This document shows positions 8,568 through 17,434 of a stretch of 62,851 bases of DNA, one piece after another. The position numbers were made by a program, and so were the translations under genes. The DNA is taken from NCBI RefSeq assembly GCF_017874315.1, contig NZ_JAGGLG010000025.1, forward strand, positions 1-62,851. The letters run 5' to 3'. Positions within the stretch are counted from its first letter, which is position 1; each line of letters opens with the position of its first letter. The notes under the pieces were generated by a model that worked only from the letters and a program-made list of their open reading frames with translations, was not told the origin of the DNA and did no database searches. The DNA comes from Symbiobacterium terraclitae. GTDB taxonomy: Bacteria; Bacillota; Sulfobacillia; Symbiobacteriales; Symbiobacteriaceae.

Positions 8568-9512
8568 TTAGCAGACCCTCCCCAGGGAATCAAGCACCCG
8601 CGCCAGGGAGGCCGGGTCCTCCACGTGCAGGGCGGTCGCGCCCTTGTCGATCTTCCGCAGGAAGCCGGTGAGCGTCCGGGAGGGGCCCACCTCGATGAAG
8701 GTATCCACCCCGTCGGCGATCATGCGGCGCACCGACTCCTCCCAGCGCACCGGCCGGGAGACCTGCTCGATCAGCAGGCGCCGGATCTCGCCGGCCTGCG
8801 TGACGTAGTCGGCGGTGACGTTGGCCACCACCGGGATCTGGGCGTCGCGCAGCGGAACCGCCGCCAGGGCCTCGGCCAGCCGCTCACCCGCGGGCGTGAG
8901 CAGCCGGGAGTGGAAGGGCGCCGTGACGGAGAGCCTGACCGCCCTCCCGCCCGCGGCCACGGCCAGCGCCATGCACCGCTCCACCGCCGGGGTGTGGCCC
9001 GAGACCACCACCTGGCCGGGGCAGTTGTAGTTGGCCCCCTCCACGTGGAGACCGGTCTCCCGGGCCGCCTGTGCGCAGAGTTCGTCCACCTGCTCGGTGG
9101 GCAGCCCCAGGATCGCCGCCATGCACCCGACGCCCAGCGGCACCGCCTCCTGCATGTAGGTGCCCCGCAGCCGCACGAGGGGTACCGCCTCCTCGAAGGT
9201 CAGCACCCCGGCGGCCACCAGTGCGCTGTACTCGCCCAGCGAGAGGCCGGCGGAGACGTCGGGCCGGATGCCCTGCTCCTCCAGGAGCTCCAGGCAGGCC
9301 ACCGAGAGCGCCAGGATGGCGGGCTGCTGGTTTGCCGTCTTCTTCAGTTCCTCTTCCGGCCCCTCCCAGCAGAGGCGGGTCAGATCGAAGCCGACCAGCT
9401 CGTTCAGCTGCTCGAAGCGGCGGGCGACGGCGGGATACTGACGGGCCAGCTCCAGGCCCATGCCCACGTACTGGGCGCCCTGCCCGGGGAAGAGGAAGCC
9501 GATTTTCGCCAT
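8568..9512 (-). CDS. fabD: malonyl-CoA:ACP transacylase
   Basis: Moves malonyl from CoA to ACP to supply extender units. The 314-residue protein has the N-terminal FLFPGQGAQYVGMG, the nucleophile elbow GLSLGEYSALVAAG (Ser about residue 91) and the histidine region TAPFHSRLL. The usual GHSLGE reads GLSLGE here, a tolerated variation. It belongs to the fab operon and its end overlaps the fabG translation signals. Confidence 0.96.
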   Translation of the reverse strand: MAKIGFLFPGQGAQYVGMGLELARQYPAVARRFEQLNELVGFDLTRLCWEGPEEELKKTANQQPAILALSVACLELLEEQGIRPDVSAGLSLGEYSALVAAGVLTFEEAVPLVRLRGTYMQEAVPLGVGCMAAILGLPTEQVDELCAQAARETGLHVEGANYNCPGQVVVSGHTPAVERCMALAVAAGGRAVRLSVTAPFHSRLLTPAGERLAEALAAVPLRDAQIPVVANVTADYVTQAGEIRRLLIEQVSRPVRWEESVRRMIADGVDTFIEVGPSRTLTGFLRKIDKGATALHVEDPASLARVLDSLGRVC

Positions 9513-9573
9513 GCCGATATAGCCTCTTTCCTACAGAGTGTTCGCTCCGATTATCGACCAGCTGGCCGCCGGT

Positions 9574-10422
9574 CTAGTCAACCTCGTGGAAGATGATGCC
9601 CAGGGCGCCCGGTCCTGCGTGGCAGGCCACCACGGCGCCGAGGTCCCCCACCAGGTACTCCTCCACCTGGTAGTGCCGCTTGACCTCCTCGCCCCACGCC
9701 CGCGCCTCGTCGGGCGACTGCGTGTGGACGATGGCCAGACGGATGCGCCGGCCCGGCGGCACGCGCTGCTGCATGATCTCCTGGGCCCGGGCCAGCACGC
9801 GGGAGCGGCCGCGCACCTTGTCGGCGGGCGCCACCACGCCCTCCCGGTCCACCTGGAGGATGAGCTTGAGGCCGAGGAGCGAGCCCAGCAGCGCCTGCGC
9901 CTTGCCGATGCGGCCGTTGCGCTGCAGAAACTCCAGCGTGTCGATGGTGAAGAGGATGTTCATCCGTTCGCAGGTCGCCTGCGCCCAGGCGACGATCTCC
10001 TCCCGGCTCTTCCCTTCCCGGGCCATGCGGGCCGCGCCGAGCACCACCAGGCCGAGGCCCAGCGAGACGGTCCGGGAGTCGATCACGCTGATGCGGGCCT
10101 CCGGCAGCATCTGCGCGGCGATCTGCGCCGACTGCGACGTGCCGGACATCCGGGACGAGATGTGGATGGAGACGATCTCGTCGCCCGCCTCGTGGATGCG
10201 CCGGTAGCGCTCCAGGAAGTCGCCCGGAGCGGGGTTGGCGGTGCTGGGATGGTGGGGGCTCTCCTTGAGCTTGGCCCAGAAGCCGGCCGAATCCAGGTTC
10301 ACGCCGTCCAGGTACGACTCCGGGCCGAAGTTGACTGTGAGCGGCACCACCTCAATGCCGTACTCCTCGCAGAGCGCCTTCGGCAGGTCGGCGGTGCTGT
10401 CGGTGACGATGCGGATCCCCAT
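9574..10422 (-). CDS. DegV family (FakB-like) fatty-acid-binding protein
   Basis: DegV/FakB proteins bind a single fatty acid; with the kinase FakA they present exogenous fatty acids for phosphorylation. The 282-residue protein begins MGIRIVTDSTADLP, the family hallmark, and has HHPSTANPAPGDF, SIHISSRMSGTSQSA and a C-terminal GAVVACHAGPGALGIIF, all conserved in the family. The start follows GGGGGAGGA. Its place between fabH and fabD, rather than elsewhere, supports a lipid role. The ligand cannot be read from sequence. About 160 bases with a small GC hairpin separate it from fabH. Confidence 0.88.
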   Translation of the reverse strand: MGIRIVTDSTADLPKALCEEYGIEVVPLTVNFGPESYLDGVNLDSAGFWAKLKESPHHPSTANPAPGDFLERYRRIHEAGDEIVSIHISSRMSGTSQSAQIAAQMLPEARISVIDSRTVSLGLGLVVLGAARMAREGKSREEIVAWAQATCERMNILFTIDTLEFLQRNGRIGKAQALLGSLLGLKLILQVDREGVVAPADKVRGRSRVLARAQEIMQQRVPPGRRIRLAIVHTQSPDEARAWGEEVKRHYQVEEYLVGDLGAVVACHAGPGALGIIFHEVD

Positions 10423-10584
10423 CTCCGGTCCTCCCCCTTTGCTCTGTCTGCCCCCCTCGGAGGCTTTCGCCATCTCTATCGCTCCCGGCGAGCGCCGGGG
10501 CGGATCACACCCGATCACCCATCGCCCCGGTGCGGCGCCGGAGCGCCCCACACCGTCTCTGTCGCCCCCGGCGGCGCCAGGGCC

Positions 10585-11577
10585 TCACCGACCCCAGCGG
10601 AGCGCCAGGGCGCCCCACACCAGTCCGGCCCCGAAGGAGACGCAGACGACCCGGTCGCCGTCCTGCAGCCGTCCCTCCTCCAGCGCCTCGGCAAGAGCCA
10701 CGGGAATCGAGGCCGACGAGGTGTTGCCGTAGCGGTCGAGGTTGACCACCACCCGCTCCGGGTCGAGCCCCAGGCGCTTCACCGCGCTGTCGATGATGCG
10801 GGTGTTGGCCTGGTGCGGCACCAGCAGGTCGATGTCGGAGACGCCGAAACCGGCCTTCTCCACCACCTGCACGGTCGCCTCGTTCATGACCCGCACGGCG
10901 AACTTGAACACCTCGGAGCCGTTCATCTGTACGTAGTGCAGCCCCCGGGCCACCGTCTCGGGCGACGTGGGCATGCGCGAGCCGCCGGCCGGGATGTTCA
11001 GGTGGCAGGCCCCCGATCCCTCCGAGCCCAGCACGGAGGCCAGGATGCCCCGCCCCTCCGAGACGGGCTGCAGCACCGCGGCGCCGGCCGCATCGCCGAA
11101 GAGCACGCAGGTGCTCCGGTCCTTCCAGTTCACCACCTTGGAAAGCAGTTCCACGCCGATCACCAGGGCACAGTTGTAAAGCCCCGTGGCGATCGACTGC
11201 TGCGCCATGACGACGCCGTAAACCCAGCCCGGGCACGCCGCCGAGAGGTCGAAGGCGGCGGCGCCGTGCGCGCCGATGGCGTCCTGCACGAGGACCGCGG
11301 TCGCCGGGAAGGGCATGTCGGGCGTGACGGTGGCGCAGATGATCAGATCCACCTGATCGGGCGTGACCCCGGCCTGCGCCATGGCCTTCCGGGCCGCCCG
11401 GATCGCGTAGTCGGAGCTGGCCTCTTCGGGGGCGGCGATCCGGCGCTCCCGGATGCCGGTGCGCGTCCGGATCCATTCATCCGAGGTCTCCACCATCCGC
11501 TCCAGCTCCTGGTTGGTGAGGACCCGTTCAGGCACCGCCGCGCCGATGCCGGTGATGCCAACGGGGCGCAAACTCAT
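10585..11577 (-). CDS. fabH: 3-oxoacyl-ACP synthase III (KAS III)
   Basis: Condenses acyl-CoA with malonyl-ACP to start fatty acid synthesis. The 330-residue protein has the active-site cysteine in [10 protein letters not shown], the histidine in PHQANTRI and the asparagine in YGNTSSAS, so the Cys-His-Asn triad is complete. Its ATG overlaps the plsX stop in an ATGA, showing translational coupling. Compare the diverged KAS III-like enzyme at 41384-42385. Confidence 0.97.
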   Translation of the reverse strand: MSLRPVGITGIGAAVPERVLTNQELERMVETSDEWIRTRTGIRERRIAAPEEASSDYAIRAARKAMAQAGVTPDQVDLIICATVTPDMPFPATAVLVQDAIGAHGAAAFDLSAACPGWVYGVVMAQQSIATGLYNCALVIGVELLSKVVNWKDRSTCVLFGDAAGAAVLQPVSEGRGILASVLGSEGSGACHLNIPAGGSRMPTSPETVARGLHYVQMNGSEVFKFAVRVMNEATVQVVEKAGFGVSDIDLLVPHQANTRIIDSAVKRLGLDPERVVVNLDRYGNTSSASIPVALAEALEEGRLQDGDRVVCVSFGAGLVWGALALRWGR

Positions 11578-12614
11578 CCTGGGGAATCCCCCTTGTCCTT
11601 GGGTTTCTGTGCGGGCAGCTTCGCCACAGCGTCTGCCAACCGGCCGATGACGTCGCCCTCCAGGGCGAGCTTCATCACCCGGATGCCGCTTCGGATGGCG
11701 TGGGCGTTGGACGAGCCGTGGCACTTGACCACCGGGGCCTTGAGTCCCAGCAGCAGGGCGCCGCCGTACTCGGTGTAGTCGAACCGCTTGGCCATCTGCT
11801 TCAGACCCGGCTTGGCCAGCGCCGCCCCGATCGAGGTGATGGGCGACGAGGTGAGCGCCTGCTTCATGGCCTTGAACAGCGCCATGGCCACGCCCTCGTA
11901 GGTCTTGAGCAGCACGTTGCCGGGGAAGCCGTCGGCCACCACCACGTCGGCGCCGCCGAAGGGCACGTCCCGCGCCTCGATGTTGCCGATGAAGTGGACG
12001 GACTCGAGTTCCTGCAGGAGCGGGTACGTGGCCTTGACCAGGGCGTTGCCCTTCTCGGCCTCGGTGCCGTTGCTCAGCAGCGCCACCCGGGGCCGGGCCA
12101 GGCCCAGGATCTGCCGGGCGTAGATGTCGCCCATCAGGGCGAACTGCACCAGCCACTCGGGCCGGGCGTCGGGCGTGGCGCCCACGTCCAGCATGAAGAC
12201 GGGCTGCTCCACCGTGGGCATGATCGTGCCCAGGGCCGGCCGGTCGATCCCCTTCATCCGACCGATGCCCAGTGTGCCCACCACCACCAGGGCGCCGGTG
12301 GAGCCGGCGCTCAGCAGGGCGTCGGCCTGCCCCTCCTTCACCAGCCGCGCGGCGACGGTGAGGGAGGCGTCCTTCTTGGCCCGGACGGCCTTGGTGGGCT
12401 CCTCGTCGGGCGTGATCACCTCGGTGGTGTGCATGACCTCCACGTTGGACGGCAGGCCGCCGGCCTTCTGGGCCTCCGCCCGGATGCGCTGCTCGTCGCC
12501 CACCAGCACGAACCGGAGTGACGTCCACTCCCGGGCGGCGGCGATGGTGCCGGCCACCTCCGGAGCGGGAGCGGCGTCGCTGCCCATGGCGTCTACTGCG
12601 ATGCGAAAGCTCAT
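11574..12614 (-). CDS. plsX: phosphate acyltransferase PlsX
   Basis: Converts acyl-ACP to acyl-phosphate, the donor for PlsY in phosphatidic acid synthesis. The 346-residue protein starts [20 protein letters not shown], typical of PlsX, and contains [19 protein letters not shown] and a [17 protein letters not shown] segment. It is coupled by four-base ATGA overlaps to fapR upstream and fabH downstream. Confidence 0.97.
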   Translation of the reverse strand: MSFRIAVDAMGSDAAPAPEVAGTIAAAREWTSLRFVLVGDEQRIRAEAQKAGGLPSNVEVMHTTEVITPDEEPTKAVRAKKDASLTVAARLVKEGQADALLSAGSTGALVVVGTLGIGRMKGIDRPALGTIMPTVEQPVFMLDVGATPDARPEWLVQFALMGDIYARQILGLARPRVALLSNGTEAEKGNALVKATYPLLQELESVHFIGNIEARDVPFGGADVVVADGFPGNVLLKTYEGVAMALFKAMKQALTSSPITSIGAALAKPGLKQMAKRFDYTEYGGALLLGLKAPVVKCHGSSNAHAIRSGIRVMKLALEGDVIGRLADAVAKLPAQKPKDKGDSPG

Positions 12615-13198
12615 TCGTTAGCGCCTCCCGCCACCCGGGCCGGGTCCACCGCAAACACGGAGAACTTGCCGCGGAATACGTTTTCGGTGCCCACACGGGT
12701 CTCCACCAGCACCACGTGCTGGTTCCGCCGCCGGCGGATCACCTCGCCCTTGGCCACCAGCTTCTCGCCGACGGTCACCGGCCGTTTGAACTTGACGTTG
12801 GCCAGGCCCGTCAGCACCACGTCGGCGTCGATGAGGGCGATGGCCAGCGACTCGGCCTGGGCGAAGATATACTGCCCCCGCACCACCCGGCTGCGCTCGA
12901 AGACCATGTCCTCGGTGGTCTCGAGGATCGAGATGCCCCGCTCGCCCAGGGTGATGTCGATCAGCTCGCCGACGATCTCCTTGGACCCCATGGACTTGAC
13001 GATGCCGTAGGTGCGCTCGGCCACCGACTTGGTGCGCTCCCTGAGCTCGGGAATGCCCAGGGCGAGCCGGTCGAGCCGGATCGTCTGGATGCTGACGCCG
13101 AAGATGTGCGCCAGTTCCTCGTCGCTGAGGAAGGGGTTGTCGCGGATCTTCTCCCGTAGAGCCGCCTGCCGATCCCGCTTCTTGAGCCCGGTGTTCAC
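12611..13198 (-). CDS. fapR: fatty acid biosynthesis transcriptional regulator FapR
   Basis: Malonyl-CoA-responsive repressor of lipid synthesis genes in Gram-positive bacteria. The 195-residue protein has an N-terminal helix-turn-helix ([20 protein letters not shown]), a linker, and a C-terminal hot-dog effector domain ([29 protein letters not shown]). I chose GTG at 13198, preceded by AGGTGG at six bases. It heads the operon, and a matching palindrome lies next to its promoter at 13297-13313, consistent with autoregulation as in Bacillus. Confidence 0.93.
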   Translation of the reverse strand: MNTGLKKRDRQAALREKIRDNPFLSDEELAHIFGVSIQTIRLDRLALGIPELRERTKSVAERTYGIVKSMGSKEIVGELIDITLGERGISILETTEDMVFERSRVVRGQYIFAQAESLAIALIDADVVLTGLANVKFKRPVTVGEKLVAKGEVIRRRRNQHVVLVETRVGTENVFRGKFSVFAVDPARVAGGANE

Positions 13199-13296
13199 GG
13201 AAGACCACCTCGCCTTTCTCACGCCGCCGCTGTTGCAGGTGGTGGATGGCACCTGTCCCGCCATCCGGTCATAGCAGTTGCTGTGGCATGCCGCTT

Positions 13297-13313
13297 CTAA
13301 AACGAGGTTTTAG
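13297..13313 (-). promoter_or_regulatory. probable FapR operator
   Basis: A perfect palindrome, CTAAAAC-CTC-GTTTTAG on the minus strand, begins 12 bases after the -10 box of the fapR promoter. It resembles the known FapR site (dyad around TTAGTACCT...) in length, the central ACCT and the flanking TTAG-like ends. A repressor here would block initiation. The assignment to FapR is inferred from position and likeness. Confidence 0.7.
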
Positions 13314-13325
13314 GATCTGGTGACA

Positions 13326-13354
13326 ATTATAGTCCCTGGCAGACGGGCTGGCAA
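13326..13354 (-). promoter_or_regulatory. SigA-type promoter of the fapR operon
   Basis: On the minus strand, TTGCCA (13349-13354) and TATAAT (13326-13331) are separated by 17 bases. Transcription would start near 13319, just before the FapR-like operator. Confidence 0.75.
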
Positions 13355-13465
13355 TAGTCAACTGCAGCACGGGACGCCGGGCACCCCTTGTGGAAGCCCG
13401 GCGCAGCTCGACGCCGGGGCGGTCGCGCTGAAGCGCCGGCCCGAAGACCGGCGCTGTCATGACCG

Positions 13466-14239
13466 CTAGCGAACCTGCAGGTACCCGATGAGCTGCTCCC
13501 GCCCAACCTCCTTGCGGATACGGTACCAGCCGGGCTGCAGCTGCTCGGGCAGCACATGCGGCTCAGGCCCCGGGCCGATCAGCCCAAGGTCGACGATGAC
13601 GTGCGGGCCGTAGAGATAGCTGTGGGGCGCGATGCCGCCATACTCGGTGATGAGGATGAAGCGCGGCGACCAGTCGTCCCCGTCCCAGCACTCCAGGTAG
13701 GCGTCCACGCCGCGCATGACCTCCCCCCGCACCCCGCCAGCCACGGTGAGGGCGATTTCCTGGCCCGGCGCCGCCGAACCCGGCTCCACTTCCAGCCAGA
13801 CCCGCCCGGGTGCGGGGCGAGGCGGATCGGCGAGTTCACAACCCTCCAGCGGGGCCTCTTCCGACAACAGCCCCGAGGACGGGCCGATCTCCACCCACCA
13901 GGACGGGATCCCGGCCCGGGCGATGGCCTCCTCCACCCGCGCCCGGGCCTCCACTGAGGTGACCGTGACCTCCACCCTGCGGTTCCGGAGATCGACCGCC
14001 AGCCCCACCAGCCCCTCCACGTTGCTGTTCATCAGTTGCCTCTCGATCTCCCAGAGCGTGGCCGGATCCGGGGCTGTGTGGCCCAGGGCAGGTTCAGGCC
14101 GGACGGCAGGCGACCCCGGGGCGGCGTGCGCAGCCCCCTCCGGCTGAGCGGGGGTGACCTGCGACGCGTGCCACAGCCCTGCGGCGGCGCCCACAGGGAT
14201 CAGGAGCAGGCCGAGCAGAAACCTTGCCATCCGCTGCAC
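13466..14239 (-). CDS. exported protein, unknown function
   Basis: I do not recognise this 257-residue protein. It has an N-terminal signal sequence (MARFLLGLLLIPVGAAAGLWHA), a Pro/Ala-rich linker (about 28-55), a segment that reads like a small alpha/beta domain (TLWEIERQLMNSNVEGLVG...VEVTVTS), and a C-terminal beta-rich domain whose PGSAAPGQEIALTVAGG resembles an immunoglobulin-like fold. The end WYRIRKEVGREQLIGYLQVR suggests an extracellular domain. The GTG start at 14239 has GGGAGGG eight bases upstream; an ATG three codons later is possible. Confidence 0.65.
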   Translation of the reverse strand: MQRMARFLLGLLLIPVGAAAGLWHASQVTPAQPEGAAHAAPGSPAVRPEPALGHTAPDPATLWEIERQLMNSNVEGLVGLAVDLRNRRVEVTVTSVEARARVEEAIARAGIPSWWVEIGPSSGLLSEEAPLEGCELADPPRPAPGRVWLEVEPGSAAPGQEIALTVAGGVRGEVMRGVDAYLECWDGDDWSPRFILITEYGGIAPHSYLYGPHVIVDLGLIGPGPEPHVLPEQLQPGWYRIRKEVGREQLIGYLQVR

Positions 14240-14619
14240 GACCTCCGCCCTCCCTTCGCGGAAGTTGACGAGGCCGGCGCGCAGCAGGTTTCAGCAAGGC
14301 GGTCAGCCCCAAACGCCGCATCGGATCGCCGCTGCCGGGCCGGCGACGGAGGGCTGCGGCGTACATCCGGCGACGCAGCCTCTTAGCGAGCATGTGGCAG
14401 GCCGCTGGTGCCTCCGGCGGGCTGGCGACGAGGGAACCCTCGGCGCGCACGGTCGACGGCGGGCGGCGACAGGGGTTCGCCCAGAACTGCAGAATGTTGT
14501 CGGCAAGGGGGATATCCGCCGCGGACCCCACCACCGGGCTCAGGTCGGAAGCTTGTCGACACGGGTGCGAAACCTGTCGAGCGAGTACCAGGTCCCTGAG
14601 CCTGAGGAGGAATGGCTGC
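14240..14619. other. 380-bp interval without a recognised feature
   Basis: This stretch separates a leftward gene from a rightward one and should contain two promoters. I could not pick convincing -35/-10 pairs. I see no tRNA, T-box or repeat. Confidence 0.4.
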
Positions 14620-15207
14620 TTGAAGATCTACCTGGAGACAGAGCGGCTCTGCCTGCGCGAGTTCAGGCCTGAGGATGTCGAGAACCTGGTCGAACTGGAC
14701 AGCGACCCGGAAGTGATGCGCTACCTGACCAACGGGCAGCCCACCCCCCGGGAGCGGGTGGAGAGCGAAGTGCTGCCCCGGATCCTCGAGTACTACGAGC
14801 GCCTGCCCGGCTTCGGGTACTGGGCCGCCATCGAGAAAGCGACCGGGGCGTTCGTGGGCTGGTTCCACCTGCGGCCCGTCAGCGGGTCAACCGATACATC
14901 GACGGTCGAGCTGGGCTACCGGCTGCGCCGGTCAGCCTGGGGTAAGGGGTACGCGACCGAGGGGAGCCGCGCCCTGATCCGCAAGGCCTTCACCGAGCTC
15001 GGCGCCCGGCGGGTGACGGCTCAGACCATGGCCGTGAACCGGGCCTCCCGCCGCGTGTTGGAGAAGTGCGGCCTCGCACTGGTGCGGGTCTTCTGGGAGG
15101 ACTGGGAAGACCCGATTCCGGGCAGCGAGGAGGGCGAGGTCGAGTACGCCGTGACCCGGGAGGAATGGCAGCGCGCCGCGTCCCAGGACCCTGAAGCCGG
15201 CACCTGA
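14620..15207 (+). CDS. GNAT family N-acetyltransferase (RimJ/RimL-like)
   Basis: Transfers an acetyl group from acetyl-CoA to an amine; the substrate cannot be told. The 195-residue protein begins LKIYLETERLCLREFRPEDVE, typical of the RimJ/RimL-type GNAT subgroup. It has the acetyl-CoA loop RRSAWGKGYATEGSRALI (R/Q-x-x-G-x-G/A) and the following AQTMAVNRASRRVLEKCGL. The start is a TTG with AGGAGGA at eight bases; an ATG seven bases earlier is out of frame and closes at once. A strong hairpin follows the stop. Confidence 0.85.
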   Translation: MKIYLETERLCLREFRPEDVENLVELDSDPEVMRYLTNGQPTPRERVESEVLPRILEYYERLPGFGYWAAIEKATGAFVGWFHLRPVSGSTDTSTVELGYRLRRSAWGKGYATEGSRALIRKAFTELGARRVTAQTMAVNRASRRVLEKCGLALVRVFWEDWEDPIPGSEEGEVEYAVTREEWQRAASQDPEAGT

Positions 15208-15216
15208 GTCACCCGG

Positions 15217-15239
15217 ACCCGGGCCGACCCGGCCCGGGT
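15217..15239 (+). terminator. hairpin after the acetyltransferase
   Basis: A perfect 10-bp stem ACCCGGGCCG with CGGCCCGGGT and a 3-nt loop starts ten bases after the stop. It lacks a strong T run but is well placed as a terminator. Confidence 0.5.
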
Positions 15240-15264
15240 TCGCCTCGTCCCTGCCCCTGCGGAG

Positions 15265-15298
15265 AACGAAAACCGGGCGGCCCCGAAGGGTCGCCCGG
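15265..15298 (-). terminator. intrinsic terminator of yceD-rpmF
   Basis: On the minus strand a GC-rich stem (CCGGGCG with CGCCCGG) is followed by TTTTCGTT, the classic intrinsic terminator form. Confidence 0.7.
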
Positions 15299-15315
15299 AC
15301 GGTGCGATACAGATG

Positions 15316-15345
15316 GACAGAGACAGGGCTGACCCTGTCTCTGTC
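15316..15345 (-). terminator. perfect 13-bp hairpin downstream of rpmF
   Basis: GACAGAGACAGGG pairs exactly with CCCTGTCTCTGTC around a CTGA loop, 17 bases after the rpmF stop. It may act with the terminator just beyond it or protect the mRNA 3' end. Confidence 0.5.
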
Positions 15346-15362
15346 TGCGCTCATGACCTACA

Positions 15363-15557
15363 TTACTGCGCGGCCTCGGCTTCCTTGTTGATCACCTGCC
15401 GACCCTGATAGTACCCGCAGGTGGGGCACACCCGGTGCGGCAGCGTCGGAGCCTTGCAGTTCGGGCACGGGATCAGGTTCGGCGCCACCAGCCGGAAGTT
15501 GTGGGCACGCCGGGAGTCCCTACGGGACTTGGACACCTTTTTCTTCGGAACCGCCAT
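15363..15557 (-). CDS. rpmF: 50S ribosomal protein L32
   Basis: Small zinc-ribbon protein of the large ribosomal subunit. The 64-residue sequence starts [19 protein letters not shown] and has the zinc ligands CPNC and CPTC, so this is the zinc-binding form. It follows yceD, the usual bacterial order. Confidence 0.98.
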   Translation of the reverse strand: MAVPKKKVSKSRRDSRRAHNFRLVAPNLIPCPNCKAPTLPHRVCPTCGYYQGRQVINKEAEAAQ

Positions 15558-15628
15558 GCTACTTCACACCCCTTTCACATCTCCGTCAGTTCACATGACG
15601 GACCCGAGACCAGGTCCCGGGGGGAATT

Positions 15629-16180
15629 CTAGGATTGGGAATCCGGCTTGCGGAGCAGGTCCTTCAGCACCGCCAGCCGGGGATCGACACGTTCATCCGA
15701 GCGGCCGCAGCCGCACGGCCCCTCGTTCAGGTCTGCCCCGCAGTTCGGGCAGAGCCCCTGGCAGTCCTCGCTGCAGAGCGGCTTCATCGGCAGCGCGAGC
15801 AGGATGTTGTCGCGCAGCGGGTCCGTCAGGTCGATCTCGTCGCCGGTGTAGAACGAGACGGTCCGACCGGAATCCTCATCCTCCTGGACCGCCGGCTCGC
15901 CCTCGCCCGGCTCGCCCTCGACGAACTCCTCATCGAAGGAGACCTCCACGGGCTCCCGGTACCGGCCGAGGCAGCGGCCGCAGCTCAGTTCGGCCTCGCC
16001 GGTCAACGCCGCCTGGACCAGCAGGCGGTCGCCCAGGTTCCAGATCTCGGCGGTGCCGGTGAAGGGCCGGTCGAACCGGGCCTCCTGACCGCCGAACTCG
16101 ATGGGCTGAAGGCTGACCGAGAGGTCGATCCGCTTGTGTAGGCCCGTCTCCTCCTTGATGTCCGACACGTCGATGCGCAC
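15629..16180 (-). CDS. yceD: YceD/DUF177 family protein
   Basis: Conserved protein encoded next to rpmF in most bacteria and linked to 23S rRNA or ribosome assembly. The 183-residue protein contains the family cysteines in LSCGRCLGRYREPV and CSEDCQGLCPNCGADLN, plus an acidic middle stretch. GTG at 16180, with AGGTGG six bases upstream, gives MRIDVSDIKEETG. It is the first gene after a strong promoter and is transcribed with rpmF. Confidence 0.9.
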   Translation of the reverse strand: MRIDVSDIKEETGLHKRIDLSVSLQPIEFGGQEARFDRPFTGTAEIWNLGDRLLVQAALTGEAELSCGRCLGRYREPVEVSFDEEFVEGEPGEGEPAVQEDEDSGRTVSFYTGDEIDLTDPLRDNILLALPMKPLCSEDCQGLCPNCGADLNEGPCGCGRSDERVDPRLAVLKDLLRKPDSQS

Positions 16181-16238
16181 AGGCAACCACCTCGATCGCT
16201 GGCCCCGTACCCGGGCGTGCTGCGCGGGCACAAGCAGT

Positions 16239-16268
16239 ATTATATCGATGGAGCCGTTTTCTTGTCAA
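16239..16268 (-). promoter_or_regulatory. strong SigA-type promoter of yceD-rpmF
   Basis: On the minus strand TTGACA (16263-16268) and TATAAT (16239-16244) both match consensus, 18 bases apart. The start would fall about 50 bases before yceD. Confidence 0.85.
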
Positions 16269-16386
16269 TAAACCGCAGTCATCCACCGAGCGTGGAAACA
16301 CATCGCGCCGCATACGCGCGGCAGGGCGGTCTGACCCTATCAAAGACAGCACGCCACACCGCTACTCTCCGCGAAACCGTCCGAGC

Positions 16387-17415
16387 CTATCCAGGATCCG
16401 ACCGGAGCCATCCGAGTGCGTCGCGCACGTGCTCCACCGGTACCACCTGGATGCGCGTCGCCACGGCGGCGGCGTCCGCGTAGTTGCCTGCGGGGACGAA
16501 CATCAGCTCAGCGCCTGCAGCCTCCGCCGTGTAGACCTTCTGCTGCACGCCGCCGATCACCCCGACCCGCCCGTCCGGCTCTATAGTGCCCGTACCGGCC
16601 ACCACCCGATCCGTCAGGCCGCCCGGCGTCAGCTGGTCCACGATCTGCAGCGTGAACATCAGGCCGGCCGAGGGGCCGAAGATGGAGCCGGACCGGATCT
16701 CGACCGGCACGGCGTCGTCGTCGAACTCCAGCTCCTCCTGGACCGTGATGCCGAGCACGGCCGTGCCCTCGCGCCCCGCCTCCTCCGACGCCCGGGTGGG
16801 GAGCACCAGCGTGAGCTGGGCGCCGTCCCGCAGCACGGAGGCCTCCACCTCCGCGCCCCCCGGGTATCCGGCCAGGCGGGCCCGCAGCGCGGCGACGCCG
16901 CTCACCGGCTCGCCGCCGATGGCCGTGATCACGTCGCCGGCCTGCAGGATGCCCCGCACGGGGCTGTCGGACAGGATGCCAACCACCCGCGCGCCCACCG
17001 ACCGCACGCCCTCGCCATAGCCCAGGAGCTCGAAGGCGACGGCCCGCGCGGTGCGCTGGCTGTCCTCCATCAGCCGCTGATTCCAATCGAGGTACTCGGC
17101 GTAGGACTCAAAGCTGCCCAGGTACTCCTGCTTCGTCTCCAGCACGGCCCGGCTGTCCAGCTTGGCGTAGAGGTACCAGAAGAGGTTTGCGGGCTGGGTG
17201 TTCACCACCAGCATGTAGAGGCGCCCCCGATGGGGGCTGCCGTTCTCCACCACGACCAGGCGGCTCGTGTCAATGGCGGCGCCCGGGGCGGTCACGTAGT
17301 AGTCGGTCGGCGTGTATACGAGCACGGCGCCCACAATGGCAACAAGGCCCGACAGCAAGAAGAGCCGCCGAACCCACGCATCCAGCTGGCGGAACCACAG
17401 GACGACCACCCGCAA
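16387..17415 (-). CDS. PDZ-domain Lon-type serine protease, SepM/YlbL family
   Basis: Membrane-anchored serine protease with an extracytoplasmic catalytic part. The 342-residue protein has one N-terminal membrane span (LFLLSGLVAIVGAVLVY, about 18-34), a PDZ domain (about 125-205, VVGILSDSPVRGILQAGDVITAIGG) and a Lon-like domain with catalytic serine in GPSAGLMF and lysine in GGVQQKVYTAEAAGA. Family members act on peptide pheromones or stress-related membrane proteins; the substrate here is unknown. The start is a TTG preceded by GGGGGGAG. The order with coaD and rsmD nearby matches Bacillus ylbL-coaD-rsmD. Confidence 0.92.
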   Translation of the reverse strand: MRVVVLWFRQLDAWVRRLFLLSGLVAIVGAVLVYTPTDYYVTAPGAAIDTSRLVVVENGSPHRGRLYMLVVNTQPANLFWYLYAKLDSRAVLETKQEYLGSFESYAEYLDWNQRLMEDSQRTARAVAFELLGYGEGVRSVGARVVGILSDSPVRGILQAGDVITAIGGEPVSGVAALRARLAGYPGGAEVEASVLRDGAQLTLVLPTRASEEAGREGTAVLGITVQEELEFDDDAVPVEIRSGSIFGPSAGLMFTLQIVDQLTPGGLTDRVVAGTGTIEPDGRVGVIGGVQQKVYTAEAAGAELMFVPAGNYADAAAVATRIQVVPVEHVRDALGWLRSDPG

Positions 17416-17434
17416 TGGGCTCCCCCCTCGCCCG

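Noticed and set aside
9538-11778. 746-codon plus-strand frame opposite the DegV-like gene, fabH and plsX
   Set aside because: Composition is His/Arg/Gly-rich and patternless, and three well-supported genes lie on the other strand.
12618-13208. Second minus-strand frame overlapping fapR
   Set aside because: An Arg/Gly/His-rich shifted reading of fapR.
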